A stretch of 64,000 nucleotides of DNA, taken from the NCBI RefSeq assembly GCF_934525195.1, contig NZ_CAKSZA010000002.1, forward strand, positions 1 through 64,000, read 5' to 3'. This DNA is from an uncultured Eubacterium sp. (GTDB lineage: Bacteria; Bacillota; Clostridia; Oscillospirales; Acutalibacteraceae). Positions 41,707 through 50,558 of the stretch are shown here, piece by piece. The position numbers and the translations under genes were made by a program. The notes below the pieces were generated by a model, which saw only the letters and a list, made by a program, of their open reading frames with translations, was not told the origin of the DNA and ran no database searches. Position 1 is the first letter of the stretch; the number at the start of each line of letters is the position of its first letter.

Positions 41707-43547
41707 TAAAAAAAGAAGTAGAAAAAATATTGCAATATGTTCAAAAACCTGCAAGATATTCGGGCGGTGAACTCAATAGTGTAATCAAAGACGCAGACAA
41801 GGTTGACATTCGCTATGCGTTTTGTTTTCCTGATATATATGAAATCGGTATGAGTCACCTCGGAATGAAAATTCTTTACGGACTTGTAAATGAGCGTGAC
41901 GACGCTTGGTGCGAGAGAGTTTTTGCACCCGATATTGATATGGAGGAGCAGATGAGAAAAAACAATGTTCCTCTTTTTGCTCTTGAAAGCGGAGATTATA
42001 TCAAAGATTTTGATATGATTGGCTTCACTTTGATGTATGAACTTTGCTACACCAATGTGCTCAATATGCTTGATTTGGCAGGTGTACCGCTGTTTTCTAA
42101 GGACAGAACCGAACTTGCACCTATTGTTTGCGTCGGCGGTCCTTGTGCTTGTAATCCTGAACCGATTGCGGATTTTGTTGACATCGTATTTTTGGGTGAC
42201 GGCGAAGAAAGCACAAATGAAGTTATTGATTTGCTTAAAGAATGTAAGAAAAACGGTGCGACAAAGCAGGAATTTTTGCTTAAAGCAAAGGATATTACAG
42301 GCGTGTATGTTCCGTCATTCTATAAAGACAGCTATAACGATGACGGCACTTTGAAGGAACTTGTGTCTATTAATGACGCACCTAAAAAGGTAAAAAAATC
42401 TATCGTTTCCGATATGAACAAGTGCTATTATCCAAAGGAATTTGTTGTTCCGTTTATCAGCATTGTTCACGACAGAGCGGTTGAGGAAATTTTCAGAGGT
42501 TGTATCAGAGGCTGTCGTTTTTGTCAGGCGGGATTTATTTATCGACCAATCAGAGAAAAAAGCGTTGAAACAATCAATGCCCAAAGTAAGGCACTTATTG
42601 ACTCAACAGGATATGATGAACTCTCTCTTTGCTCTCTTTCAACTTCCGACCATTCACAGGTTAATGAGATGCTCACTTCTCTTATTGATTGGACTGTTAA
42701 GGATAAAATTAATCTTTCGTTACCAAGTCTTCGAGTTGACAATTTTTCAGATGAATTGGTCGATAAGCTCAATAAGGTCAGAAAAAGCGGACTCACATTT
42801 GCTCCCGAAGCAGGAACTCAAAGACTCCGTGATGTAATCAATAAAAATGTCACTGAAGAAGAAGTTATCAAAACTTGCACAAAAGCATTTGATAACGGTT
42901 GGACTACCGTTAAATTGTACTTTATGATGGGACTCCCGACTGAAACCATGGAGGATATTGAGGGTATCGCAAATCTCGGTATGGAAGTTATTCACGCTTT
43001 TTATAAAAACCCTAACCGTCAAAAAGGAACAGGACTTCAGGTGAATATTTCTTGTTCGTCATTTATTCCAAAACCGTTTACTCCGTTCCAATGGGAGCCT
43101 GAGGACACTATGGAATCACTCAAGGCTAAGCAGAAACATTTGCTTGAATCAATCCCGTCAAAGAAGATAAAGGTTTCTTATCACGAAACCCCTACTTCAC
43201 TTCTTGAGGGTGTTCTCGCAAGAGGTGACAGACGACTTTCCGCAGTCCTTTATTCAGCGTATAAAAAAGGCTGTAAATTTGATTCGTGGGATGAACATTT
43301 CAAATTTGACGCTTGGATGGAAGCTTTTGAGGAAAACAATCTTGACCCATATTTTTACACGCACCGTAAGAGAGAGTTCAGCGAGGTATTGCCTTGGGAT
43401 CATCTTGACTACGGCATCAGCAGAAAATTCCTTGAAAGAGAAAATATGAAAGCACACGAAAATGAAACTACACCGCATTGCAGAATTCAATGTGCCGGTT
43501 GCGGAGCAAACAGACTGAACGGAGGTCATTGTGATGCGAGAGGTTAG
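41703..43547 (+). CDS. Radical-SAM protein of the TIGR03960 type
   Basis: This 614-residue protein has an N-terminal B12-binding-like domain (FPDIYEIGMSHLGMKILYG, near residue 40) and a radical-SAM core with the iron-sulfur motif CIRGCRFCQAG near residue 264. A C-terminal cysteine-rich segment (CRIQCAGCGANR) may hold a second cluster or zinc. It is almost always followed by a DUF2344 gene, as here. Its reaction is not established; a role in tRNA or cofactor modification has been supposed. The start overlaps the M50 gene by four bases (ATGA). Confidence 0.88.
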   Translation: MIKKEVEKILQYVQKPARYSGGELNSVIKDADKVDIRYAFCFPDIYEIGMSHLGMKILYGLVNERDDAWCERVFAPDIDMEEQMRKNNVPLFALESGDYIKDFDMIGFTLMYELCYTNVLNMLDLAGVPLFSKDRTELAPIVCVGGPCACNPEPIADFVDIVFLGDGEESTNEVIDLLKECKKNGATKQEFLLKAKDITGVYVPSFYKDSYNDDGTLKELVSINDAPKKVKKSIVSDMNKCYYPKEFVVPFISIVHDRAVEEIFRGCIRGCRFCQAGFIYRPIREKSVETINAQSKALIDSTGYDELSLCSLSTSDHSQVNEMLTSLIDWTVKDKINLSLPSLRVDNFSDELVDKLNKVRKSGLTFAPEAGTQRLRDVINKNVTEEEVIKTCTKAFDNGWTTVKLYFMMGLPTETMEDIEGIANLGMEVIHAFYKNPNRQKGTGLQVNISCSSFIPKPFTPFQWEPEDTMESLKAKQKHLLESIPSKKIKVSYHETPTSLLEGVLARGDRRLSAVLYSAYKKGCKFDSWDEHFKFDAWMEAFEENNLDPYFYTHRKREFSEVLPWDHLDYGISRKFLERENMKAHENETTPHCRIQCAGCGANRLNGGHCDARG

Positions 43548-44199
43548 ACTTAGATTTTCAAAAACAGGACAGGCTAAATATATCAGCCACCTTGACACAA
43601 ACAGAGTGTTTTCACGAGCACTTGCAAGAGCAAAGATAAATTTGTGGTACACTCAGGGTTTCAACCCTCGTCCGTATATGAGCTTTTCGCTTCCGCTTTC
43701 TCTCGGAGTAGAAAGTTATTGCGAAAATGTGGATTTGCGTATTCTTGACGATTTGACAGATGAGGAAATAAAAGAGCGTATGAATGACGCTTTGCCTCTC
43801 GGTATCAGAATTGTTGATGTTTACGAGGATTTTATGGATTGCCACGACATAGTTTATAGCGACTATGTGTATAAGTTTGAATTTAAGGACAATGAAACTG
43901 CTCTTAAAAAAATCATTGCTGTGCTTGAGTCAGATGAAATCTTGGCTCAAAAAAAGGCAAAACAGGGCAGGAGAAGAATTCTTAAAGAAACCGACATCAA
44001 GCAGTTTATAGTAAAATATAACGCTTCGATAAGGGATGATAATATTGTATTAAATATAAGACTTCTTGCAGGACCCGATAAAAATCTTAATCCTACATTG
44101 CTTTTTGATACTATTATCAGGCTTATTGATATGGATTATGAGTGGAAAAGCATAGGCAGAATCAGTCTTTTAACAAAAGATTTCAAAGAATATAAATAA
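43534..44199 (+). CDS. DUF2344 (TIGR03936) protein, partner of the radical-SAM gene
   Basis: This 221-residue protein starts VRLRFSKTGQAKYISHLD, a hallmark of the DUF2344 family. It also contains INLWYTQGFNPRPYMSFSLPLSLG, which is strongly conserved. The ATG at 43534 is preferred over a GTG at 43531 because GGAGGT (43521-43526) lies 7 bases upstream of it. It overlaps the end of the radical-SAM gene, so the two products are made together. In some bacteria the two domains are fused. The function is unknown. Confidence 0.88.
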   Translation: MREVRLRFSKTGQAKYISHLDTNRVFSRALARAKINLWYTQGFNPRPYMSFSLPLSLGVESYCENVDLRILDDLTDEEIKERMNDALPLGIRIVDVYEDFMDCHDIVYSDYVYKFEFKDNETALKKIIAVLESDEILAQKKAKQGRRRILKETDIKQFIVKYNASIRDDNIVLNIRLLAGPDKNLNPTLLFDTIIRLIDMDYEWKSIGRISLLTKDFKEYK

Positions 44200-44204
44200 A
44201 ATGC

Positions 44205-44233
44205 TTGCATTTTGTGTAAACATATGGTAATAT
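44205..44233 (+). promoter_or_regulatory. Promoter of rplS
   Basis: TTGCAT (44205-44210) and TAATAT (44228-44233) are separated by 17 bases. The resulting RNA begins with a structured leader of about 115 bases before rplS. Confidence 0.65.
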
Positions 44234-44239
44234 ATATCA

Positions 44240-44345
44240 GCATTTATCCGTTGCATATCCCTGCAACGCGTAAGATGTAGCGTTTCGCATTTTAGAAGAT
44301 GGTCCGCTTTCGTATTGATATGAACATCTCATAAATTATAAAGGA
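44240..44345 (+). ncRNA. L19 ribosomal-protein leader
   Basis: The leader directly upstream of rplS contains a stem CGTTGCA (44249-44255) with TGCAACG (44262-44268) and a second small hairpin (AGCGTTTCGC). A stretch ending in GATGGTCC and a long-range GATGT/ACATC pairing follow. Position and pattern fit the L19 leader known from low-GC Firmicutes, thought to bind L19 and regulate rplS. The match was made from memory, without a covariance search. Confidence 0.6.
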
Positions 44346-44355
44346 GGAAAATAAA

Positions 44356-44700
44356 ATGGACGCACTTAAGATTATTGCTCAAGACAACATCAAGGCAGAA
44401 GTACCAAAGTTCAACATTGGTGACACAGTAAAGGTTTCTGTTAACATCCGTGAAGGTCAAAGAGAGAGAATTCAGAACTTTGAGGGTACTGTAATTGCAA
44501 AGAGAGGTTCAGGCATTTCTGAAACATTTACAGTTCGCAGAGTATCATACGGCGTTGGTATTGAGCGTGTATTCCCGGTTCACTCACCTAACGTAGTTGA
44601 TGTTCAGGTTATCCGTGCCGGTAAGGTTAGAAGAGCTAAGCTCTATTATCTTCGTGATAGAGTTGGTAAGGCTGCTAAGGTTAAGGAAGCACTTAGATAA
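44356..44700 (+). CDS. rplS: 50S ribosomal protein L19
   Basis: This 114-residue protein has the SH3-like fold of L19. IGDTVKVSVNIREGQRERIQ lies near residue 20, IAKRGSGISETFTVRRVSYGVGIERVFP near 50, and the C-terminal KLYYLRDRVGKAAKVKE stretch completes it. AAAGGAGG precedes the ATG at the usual spacing. It is a single-gene unit with its own promoter, leader and terminator. Confidence 0.98.
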   Translation: MDALKIIAQDNIKAEVPKFNIGDTVKVSVNIREGQRERIQNFEGTVIAKRGSGISETFTVRRVSYGVGIERVFPVHSPNVVDVQVIRAGKVRRAKLYYLRDRVGKAAKVKEALR

Positions 44701-44712
44701 TAACCAAAAATA

Positions 44713-44753
44713 GTCGTATCGTAGGTTTGCCTGTGATACGGCTTGTTTTTTAT
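44713..44753 (+). terminator. Terminator after rplS
   Basis: GTCGTATC (44713-44720) pairs with GATACGGC (44735-44742), with AGG/CCT pairing inside and TTGTTTTTTATTT after it. Confidence 0.8.
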
Positions 44754-44811
44754 TTGAAAATAATTGTGTTTTATTGTATAATACATTAAATATATATGGT
44801 AGGTGAATGAT

Positions 44812-45675
44812 ATGCCTGAACTGATAAAACAGAATGTGCAGTGGTTTCCGGGGCATATGGCAAAGACAAGACGACTTATAAAAGAGTCGCTCAACCTTGT
44901 TGACGGAGTTGTTGAAATTCTTGACGCAAGAGTGCCGTATAGCTCACAAAATCCTGAACTTGACGGAATAATAAAGAATAAACCGAGAATAATTTTGCTC
45001 AATAAATGTGATGTTGCAAACCCAACTGCCACATCAATGTGGATAAAGTATTTTGAAAGCAAGGGTGCTTATGCCATACCTGTTGATTGTAAGACAGGAA
45101 AAGGTCTTAACAAGTTTGACGAGGTCGTAAAAAAGGCTTTGGCAAGAGTTATTGCCAAGAATGAAGAAAAGGGAATGACAGGCAAACCGCTTCGTCTTAT
45201 GGTTGTCGGTATTCCGAACACGGGCAAGTCCTCATTCATCAATCGAATGGGCAAAAACGCAAAAGCAAAGGTTGCGGACAAAGCGGGTGTTACAAGGCAA
45301 AACCAATGGTTTATTGTCGGAAACGGAATTGAGCTTCTCGATACTCCGGGAGTTTTGTGGCCGAAGTTTGACGACCCCGAAGTTGGCGATAAACTTGCTT
45401 TTATCGGTTCTGTAAAGGATGAAGTAACCGACAAGGAAACCATCGCTTGCAGATTGCTTGAAAGCCTTGCAAAAACAAATCCGAGCGCTATCGAGGAAAG
45501 ATATAAAATTTCAGGTGTTGAGGGACTTCAAGGCTGGGAAATCCTTGAAATGATTGGCAAAAAGCGTGGTTTTTTGATAAAAGGCGGAGAAATTGATTAC
45601 GAGCGAGCAGCCGTTATTGTTGCCGATGAATTCAGAGGAGGAAAATTGGGTAGAATTACCCTTGAATTACCGTAA
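44812..45675 (+). CDS. rbgA: Ribosome biogenesis GTPase A (YlqF)
   Basis: This 287-residue GTPase is needed for late 50S subunit assembly. The GTPase motifs are circularly permuted: G4 (LNKCD) comes first at residue about 64, then G1 (GIPNTGKSSF) near 137 and G3 (DTPGVLWP) near 180. The N-terminal VQWFPGHMAKTRR block is diagnostic. AGGTGA (44801-44806) favours the ATG at 44812 over a GTG at 44803. It shares one base with rnhB, and yraN follows, a cluster conserved in many Firmicutes. Confidence 0.95.
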   Translation: MPELIKQNVQWFPGHMAKTRRLIKESLNLVDGVVEILDARVPYSSQNPELDGIIKNKPRIILLNKCDVANPTATSMWIKYFESKGAYAIPVDCKTGKGLNKFDEVVKKALARVIAKNEEKGMTGKPLRLMVVGIPNTGKSSFINRMGKNAKAKVADKAGVTRQNQWFIVGNGIELLDTPGVLWPKFDDPEVGDKLAFIGSVKDEVTDKETIACRLLESLAKTNPSAIEERYKISGVEGLQGWEILEMIGKKRGFLIKGGEIDYERAAVIVADEFRGGKLGRITLELP

Positions 45676-46301
45676 TGAAAAAAGAAACAGAACAAATTGA
45701 TTGGCTCAAATTTGAAAATGAAGCTTATGAAAACGGCTACACCTGTGTTTGCGGTGTTGACGAAGCAGGCAGAGGACCGCTTGCAGGTCCTGTGTTTGCC
45801 GCTGCCGTTGTGCTTGGCAGAGGTCAAGTAATCGAGGGCGTAAACGATTCAAAAAAACTTTCAGAAAAGAAAAGAGAGGCTCTTTTTGATAAGATAAAGG
45901 AAGAAGCGTTGTACTATTCTATCGCTTCTGTTGATGAGAAAACCATTGACGAAATAAATATTCTTAACGCAACTTTTCTTGCGATGAAAAAGGCTGTCGA
46001 GGGACTTGAAATCAAGCCCGATTTTGCAATGATTGACGGCAACAAAACACCTGATTTGGATATTGATTGTGAGGCTGTCGTCAAGGGCGACGCTAATTCT
46101 GTGTCTATTGCCGCCGCTTCAATTCTCGCAAAGGTTTCAAGGGATAGATATATGCTTGAAATGGCAGAAAAATACCCTGAATATAAGTTTGAAAAGCATA
46201 AGGGTTACGGAACAAAACTCCATTATGAAATGCTTGATGAGTTTGGTGCAAGCGAAATCCATAGGCAAACTTTTTTGAAAACATGGTACGCTAAAAAATG
46301 A
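45675..46301 (+). CDS. rnhB: Ribonuclease HII
   Basis: This 208-residue endonuclease cuts RNA in RNA-DNA hybrids and removes misincorporated ribonucleotides. The motif GVDEAGRGPLAGPV (residues about 29-42) carries the catalytic D and E of motif I. NDSKKLSEKKRE follows, then DGNK near 120 and HKGYGT near 175. Its start overlaps the rbgA stop by one base, and it overlaps yraN by four bases, so the three are coupled. The length fits the family. Confidence 0.96.
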   Translation: MKKETEQIDWLKFENEAYENGYTCVCGVDEAGRGPLAGPVFAAAVVLGRGQVIEGVNDSKKLSEKKREALFDKIKEEALYYSIASVDEKTIDEINILNATFLAMKKAVEGLEIKPDFAMIDGNKTPDLDIDCEAVVKGDANSVSIAAASILAKVSRDRYMLEMAEKYPEYKFEKHKGYGTKLHYEMLDEFGASEIHRQTFLKTWYAKK

Positions 46302-46648
46302 ATAATAAGGGCAGAATTGCGGAAATGAAAGCCGCAAATTATTTAAGAGGAAAAGGCTATTATCTGATTGAACATAGCTATAAATCCCGTTTCGGCGAAA
46401 TTGACCTGATTTTTGAATATAAGAATTTCATTGTTTTTGTTGAGGTAAAAGCAAGGAGTGAAAACTCCATTGCTCAACCGAGAGAGTTTGTTGATGAGGT
46501 TAAACAACGAAAAATTATTTCAACAGCCAACCTCTATATGTCACAATATAAGATTAAATTACAGCCGAGATTTGATGTGATTGAGGTTTTTTTGGAGAAT
46601 AACCGAATAAAATCCATTAAACATCTTGAAAATGCTTTTAGTTTGTAA
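46298..46648 (+). CDS. yraN: UPF0102 family endonuclease-like protein YraN
   Basis: This 116-residue protein has the restriction-endonuclease-like fold of the UPF0102/YraN family. The motif GEIDLIFEYKNFIVFVEVKARS carries the D and E-x-K typical of nuclease active sites, and an N-terminal GRIAEMKAANYLRGKGY helix is characteristic. It begins with an ATGA overlap with rnhB. YraN homologues are thought to act in DNA repair or uptake, though the activity is little characterised. Confidence 0.92.
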   Translation: MNNKGRIAEMKAANYLRGKGYYLIEHSYKSRFGEIDLIFEYKNFIVFVEVKARSENSIAQPREFVDEVKQRKIISTANLYMSQYKIKLQPRFDVIEVFLENNRIKSIKHLENAFSL

Positions 46649-46683
46649 TAAAATAGTACTACTAAATTTTAGGAGGACATATT

Positions 46684-48180
46684 ATGTTCTATACTTCTAC
46701 ACGAAATAAAAATATAAAAGTAACTGCATCGCAGGCTATTGCACAGGGTATCAGCGAAGAGGGCGGACTTTTCGTACCATGTGAGCTTCCGAAGTTTTCA
46801 CTTGATAAAATTGCGTCTATGGTTGATATGCCATATACAGAAAGAGCAAAGACAGTTCTCAAGGATTTCTTGACAGACTTTTCCGAGGAAGAACTTGACT
46901 ATTGCGTAAACGGCGCTTATGCCGCTGAAAAATTTTCTTCATCAAAAATTGCACCGACAGTAAATGTTGCAGGCAACAAGAATATTCTTGAATTATGGCA
47001 CGGTCCGACTTGTGCATTTAAGGATATGGCGCTTCAGCTTTTGCCTTATCTTATGACTGCTTCCGCAAAAAAAACGGCTGACGGCAAAACTATCGTTATT
47101 CTTGTTGCAACTTCAGGCGACACAGGCAAGGCTGCTCTTGAGGGCTTTAAGGATGTTGACAACACAAGAATTCTTGTGTTCTATCCTGTTGACGGTGTTT
47201 CTCCGATGCAGAAACTTCAGATGACAACACAGGACGGCGAGAATGTTTCTGTTTGCGCAATTAATGGTAACTTTGACGATGCTCAAAGCGCTGTAAAGGC
47301 TATCTTTACAAATGATGATATTAAGGCTCAGCTTGCACAGAAGAATATGATGTTCTCATCTGCAAATTCAATCAACTGGGGCAGACTTGTTCCTCAGATT
47401 GTTTACTATTTCTCAACATATTGCGATTTGCTTGAACAAAAGAGAATTGCTCTCGGTGATGAGATTAATGTTGTTGTTCCAACCGGTAATTTCGGCAACA
47501 TTCTTGCGGCTTATTATGCAAAGAATATGGGACTTCCGATTAAGAAACTTATCTGTGCTTCAAACTCAAACAATGTTCTCACAGACTTCTTAAAGACAGG
47601 TGAATACGACAAGAACAGAAAGTTCTTCATAACAACTTCACCGTCCATGGATATTCTTATTTCGTCAAACCTTGAAAGACTCCTTTACCATATGAGCGGC
47701 GAGGATGACAATCTTGTAAATGAGCTTATGAACGCTCTTGCAACAGACGGAAAGTACGAGGTTTCAAAGACTCTCATTGACTCTATCCAAACTGTTTTTG
47801 ATGCGGGTTGCTGTGATGAAGCAAGCGTTGATGCAACAATCAAAGAGCATTTTGACAAATATCATTATCTTTGCGATACTCACACAGCTGTTGCTGTTGA
47901 AGTTTATGACGATTATGTAAAGCGTACAGGCGATGACATTCCTACTGTTATTGACTCAACTGCTTCACCGTATAAGTTCTCAAAGAGCGTTTTGACTGCT
48001 GTTATGGGCGGTGAAGAAGCAAATCTTGATGAATTTGCAATGGTTGATGAACTCAACAAGGTTTCGGGCGTTGATGTTCCAAAACCGCTTCAGGCACTTA
48101 AAGATAAGGCGGTTCGCTTTAACAATGTTTGCGACAAAGAAAATATGAGCGAAATGGTATTTAAACTTTTGAATTTGTAA
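46684..48180 (+). CDS. thrC: Threonine synthase
   Basis: This 498-residue PLP enzyme converts O-phosphohomoserine to threonine. The PLP-binding lysine lies in HGPTCAFKDMALQLLP near residue 100-115. LVATSGDTGKAALEGF at about 139-154 is the phosphate-binding loop. The N-terminal ISEEGGLFVP block is typical of the long class. AGGAGG precedes the ATG. It is a single-gene unit ended by a terminator and faces the small DUF1540 gene on the other strand. Confidence 0.96.
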   Translation: MFYTSTRNKNIKVTASQAIAQGISEEGGLFVPCELPKFSLDKIASMVDMPYTERAKTVLKDFLTDFSEEELDYCVNGAYAAEKFSSSKIAPTVNVAGNKNILELWHGPTCAFKDMALQLLPYLMTASAKKTADGKTIVILVATSGDTGKAALEGFKDVDNTRILVFYPVDGVSPMQKLQMTTQDGENVSVCAINGNFDDAQSAVKAIFTNDDIKAQLAQKNMMFSSANSINWGRLVPQIVYYFSTYCDLLEQKRIALGDEINVVVPTGNFGNILAAYYAKNMGLPIKKLICASNSNNVLTDFLKTGEYDKNRKFFITTSPSMDILISSNLERLLYHMSGEDDNLVNELMNALATDGKYEVSKTLIDSIQTVFDAGCCDEASVDATIKEHFDKYHYLCDTHTAVAVEVYDDYVKRTGDDIPTVIDSTASPYKFSKSVLTAVMGGEEANLDEFAMVDELNKVSGVDVPKPLQALKDKAVRFNNVCDKENMSEMVFKLLNL

Positions 48181-48184
48181 AAAT

Positions 48185-48214
48185 AAAAGAGGCCCGTTAT
48201 TGAGCCTCTTTTTT
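48185..48214. terminator. Terminator between thrC and the DUF1540 gene
   Basis: AAAAGAGGC (48185-48193) pairs with GCCTCTTTT (48104-48112 within the same line, i.e. 48204-48212) around a roughly 10-base loop with T tracts at either side. It can end both the thrC and the converging transcript. Confidence 0.8.
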
Positions 48215-48226
48215 ATTGAGTGTAGC

Positions 48227-48397
48227 TTAATTGCAGTTGCAATCGCTGCAACATTCAAATGTTTCACAATTTGTTTCGTTTGTTGAAGTTGCGTTTGTGC
48301 ATCCTACTTTGATACTTCCTGCTGTACAGCAGTTTGACATATCGTGATGAATACAGTTTTTAACTTCGCAGTTGATTCCTTTAATTTCTTGCTTCAT
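48227..48397 (-). CDS. DUF1540 cysteine-rich small protein
   Basis: This 56-residue peptide contains ten cysteines in the pattern of DUF1540 (INCEVKNCIHH, NCCTAGSIKVG, CETFECC). Such proteins are common in spore-formers and may bind metal. The ATG at 48397 is chosen because the preceding GGGAG gives a reasonable ribosome site and the DUF1540 domain begins here; an in-frame extension to 48451 is not supported. The last residues, CSDCNCN, add further cysteines beyond the usual domain. The function is unknown. Confidence 0.8.
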   Translation of the reverse strand: MKQEIKGINCEVKNCIHHDMSNCCTAGSIKVGCTNATSTNETNCETFECCSDCNCN

Positions 48398-48460
48398 TTT
48401 GCTTTCACTCCCTTCAAATTTATTATTTAGTTTATTTTTGCTTTTATTCAAGGAGATTTT

Positions 48461-49141
48461 ATGTCAATTTTTGCGATTGCCGATACTCATTTGTCTTTCG
48501 GCACAGACAAGCCGATGGATTCATTCCCGGGTTGGAATGATTATGTTGGCAGAATTGAAAAAAATTGGAACAAATTAGTGACTGATGATGACACGGTTGT
48601 CATCGCAGGAGATATTAGCTGGGCAATGGATTTTGACCGGCTTGTTGCTGATTTTGAGTTTATCAATAACCTAAAAGGCAAAAAGATTATTCTAAAAGGA
48701 AATCACGATTATTGGTGGAATACTGCCAAGAAAATGAATGAATTTATCGAACAACACGGTTTTGATACAATAAAAATTCTTTCGAATAATTCGTATTCGG
48801 TTGAAAATATTTCTATTTGCGGGAGCAGAGGCTGGCTGTTCGATATAAACGATGAACACGATGAAAAGGTGCTGAACAGGGAAGTTGGCAGACTGAAAAT
48901 GTCGCTTGACAGCGCAGAATGTGAGGAAAAAATCGTTTTTCTCCATTATCCGCCGATTACAACCGACACCAAATGTGATGAAATTTTGAATTTGCTCAAA
49001 CAATATGGTATAAAAAAATGCTATTATGGGCATCTTCACGGTATAGCAGCTAAAATGGCGATTGACGACACAGTTGACGGAATTGAGTTCAGACTTATTT
49101 CTTGTGACAGATTAGGCTTTACACCAAAGCTGATTCGTTAA
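48461..49141 (+). CDS. Calcineurin-like metallophosphoesterase
   Basis: This 226-residue protein has the five-block metal-binding pattern of calcineurin-like phosphoesterases: IADTHLS (D, H), VIAGDISW (GD), LKGNHDYW (GNHD), FLHYPP and YGHLHG (GHLH). It is cytoplasmic with no signal peptide. AAGGAG precedes the ATG. No specific substrate is suggested; relatives hydrolyse nucleotides or phosphodiesters. It stands between the divergent DUF1540 gene and tig. Confidence 0.9.
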   Translation: MSIFAIADTHLSFGTDKPMDSFPGWNDYVGRIEKNWNKLVTDDDTVVIAGDISWAMDFDRLVADFEFINNLKGKKIILKGNHDYWWNTAKKMNEFIEQHGFDTIKILSNNSYSVENISICGSRGWLFDINDEHDEKVLNREVGRLKMSLDSAECEEKIVFLHYPPITTDTKCDEILNLLKQYGIKKCYYGHLHGIAAKMAIDDTVDGIEFRLISCDRLGFTPKLIR

Positions 49142-49173
49142 TATTATATATAATAATTTATTTAATAAATATA

Positions 49174-49202
49174 TTGAAATATGTTTGTTTATGTGGTATA
49201 AT
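49174..49202 (+). promoter_or_regulatory. Promoter of the tig-clpP-clpX cluster
   Basis: TTGAAA (49174-49179) and TATAAT (49197-49202) are separated by 17 bases, 44 bases before the tig ATG. Confidence 0.75.
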
Positions 49203-49245
49203 GCTACGGTATCAAATTGTAATTTAATTAAGGAGGGTCATTATT

Positions 49246-50526
49246 ATGGCACTTAAGTCATCTAATAAAGTAGAGACAAATGTTTATGAACTTGAAATTA
49301 CTGTAGATGCAGAAACATTTACAGAAGCATGCAAAAAGGCTTATTTGAAGCAAAGAAAATCAATCCAGATCCCTGGCTTCCGTAAGGGTAAGGCTACTCA
49401 GGGTATGATTGAAAAGGTATACGGCGAAGGCGCTTTCTATGAAGAAGCTCTTGAAATCGTTTATCCTGAAGCAGTAGGTGCTGCATTTGAAGAAGCAGGT
49501 CTTAATGTTGTTGACCAGCCATCTGATGTTGATTTCCCTGTAATGAGTAAGGCAGAGGGCGTTGTAATCACAATGAAGGTTACTACATATCCTGAAGTAA
49601 AGCTTGGCGAATACAAGGGCATTAAGGGCAAGATGCTCGATACAGACGCAACTGATGAAGATGTTGAAACAGAACTCAAGAATATGCAGGAGAGAAACTC
49701 TCGTCTTGTAACTGTTGAGGACAGAGAGGCTGCAATGGGCGATACTTGCGACATTAACTTTGAAGGCTTTGTCGATGATGTTGCTTTTGACGGCGGCAAG
49801 GGCGAGAATTATCCTCTCGAACTTGGTTCAAACAGCTTCATTCCGGGCTTTGAAGAGCAAGTTGCAGGTCATAAGGCAGGCGAGGAATTTGATGTAAATG
49901 TTACATTCCCTGAGCAGTATGAACCTTCACTTGCAGGCAAGGACGCTGTTTTCAAGTGTAAGATTAATGAAATCAAGGCTAAGGAACTTCCTGAACTTGA
50001 CGATGAATTTGCAAAGGATGTATCAGAGTTTGATACTCTTGATGAACTTAAAGAAGATTTGAAGAAACAAATCGCTGACAGAAAAGCAGAAAATGCAAAG
50101 ATTGATTTTGAAAATCAAATTCTTGAGCAAGTTTGCGAAAATATGGAAGTTGAAATTCCTGAATGTATGTTCACTCAAAAGTGTGATGAAATGGTACAGG
50201 ATTATGCATACAGACTTCAAATGCAGGGTCTTGACCTCAATACATATCTTCAGTATCTCGGTCAAACAATGGATCAGTTCAAGGAACAATTTATGGAGGG
50301 CGCAAAGCAACAAGTTAAGTCAAAGCTTGCTCTTGACGCTATCGTAAAGGCTGAAAACATCGAGGCTTCTGAAGAAGAAATCGAAGCAGAAATCAACAAA
50401 CTTGCAGAACAGTACAATATGGAAGCTGACAAGATTAAGACTGCTGTTCCGACAGAGCAACTTTCTGCTGATATTACTACTCGCAAGGCTGTTGACTTTA
50501 TCGTTGACAACGCTGTTAAAGAGTAA
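49246..50526 (+). CDS. tig: Trigger factor
   Basis: This 426-residue ribosome-associated chaperone and peptidyl-prolyl isomerase binds nascent chains. The ribosome-binding signature is IPGFRKGKATQ near residue 45. The FKBP-like isomerase domain occupies about 150-240 (MGDTCDINFEGFVDD, then IPGFEEQVAGHKAGEEFD), and the helical C-terminal domain follows. AAGGAGGG precedes the ATG. It is followed by clpP and clpX, an order conserved in many Firmicutes. Confidence 0.97.
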   Translation: MALKSSNKVETNVYELEITVDAETFTEACKKAYLKQRKSIQIPGFRKGKATQGMIEKVYGEGAFYEEALEIVYPEAVGAAFEEAGLNVVDQPSDVDFPVMSKAEGVVITMKVTTYPEVKLGEYKGIKGKMLDTDATDEDVETELKNMQERNSRLVTVEDREAAMGDTCDINFEGFVDDVAFDGGKGENYPLELGSNSFIPGFEEQVAGHKAGEEFDVNVTFPEQYEPSLAGKDAVFKCKINEIKAKELPELDDEFAKDVSEFDTLDELKEDLKKQIADRKAENAKIDFENQILEQVCENMEVEIPECMFTQKCDEMVQDYAYRLQMQGLDLNTYLQYLGQTMDQFKEQFMEGAKQQVKSKLALDAIVKAENIEASEEEIEAEINKLAEQYNMEADKIKTAVPTEQLSADITTRKAVDFIVDNAVKE

Positions 50527-50558
50527 TTAACCATTCTAATTAAAGGATAGTGATAAGT

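Noticed and set aside
48227..48451. Possible SCIFF-type ribosomal peptide precursor with many cysteines
   Set aside because: The spacing (INCEVKNC, CCTAGSIKVG, CETFEC) fits DUF1540, not the six-cysteine SCIFF pattern, and no radical-SAM maturase lies next to it.
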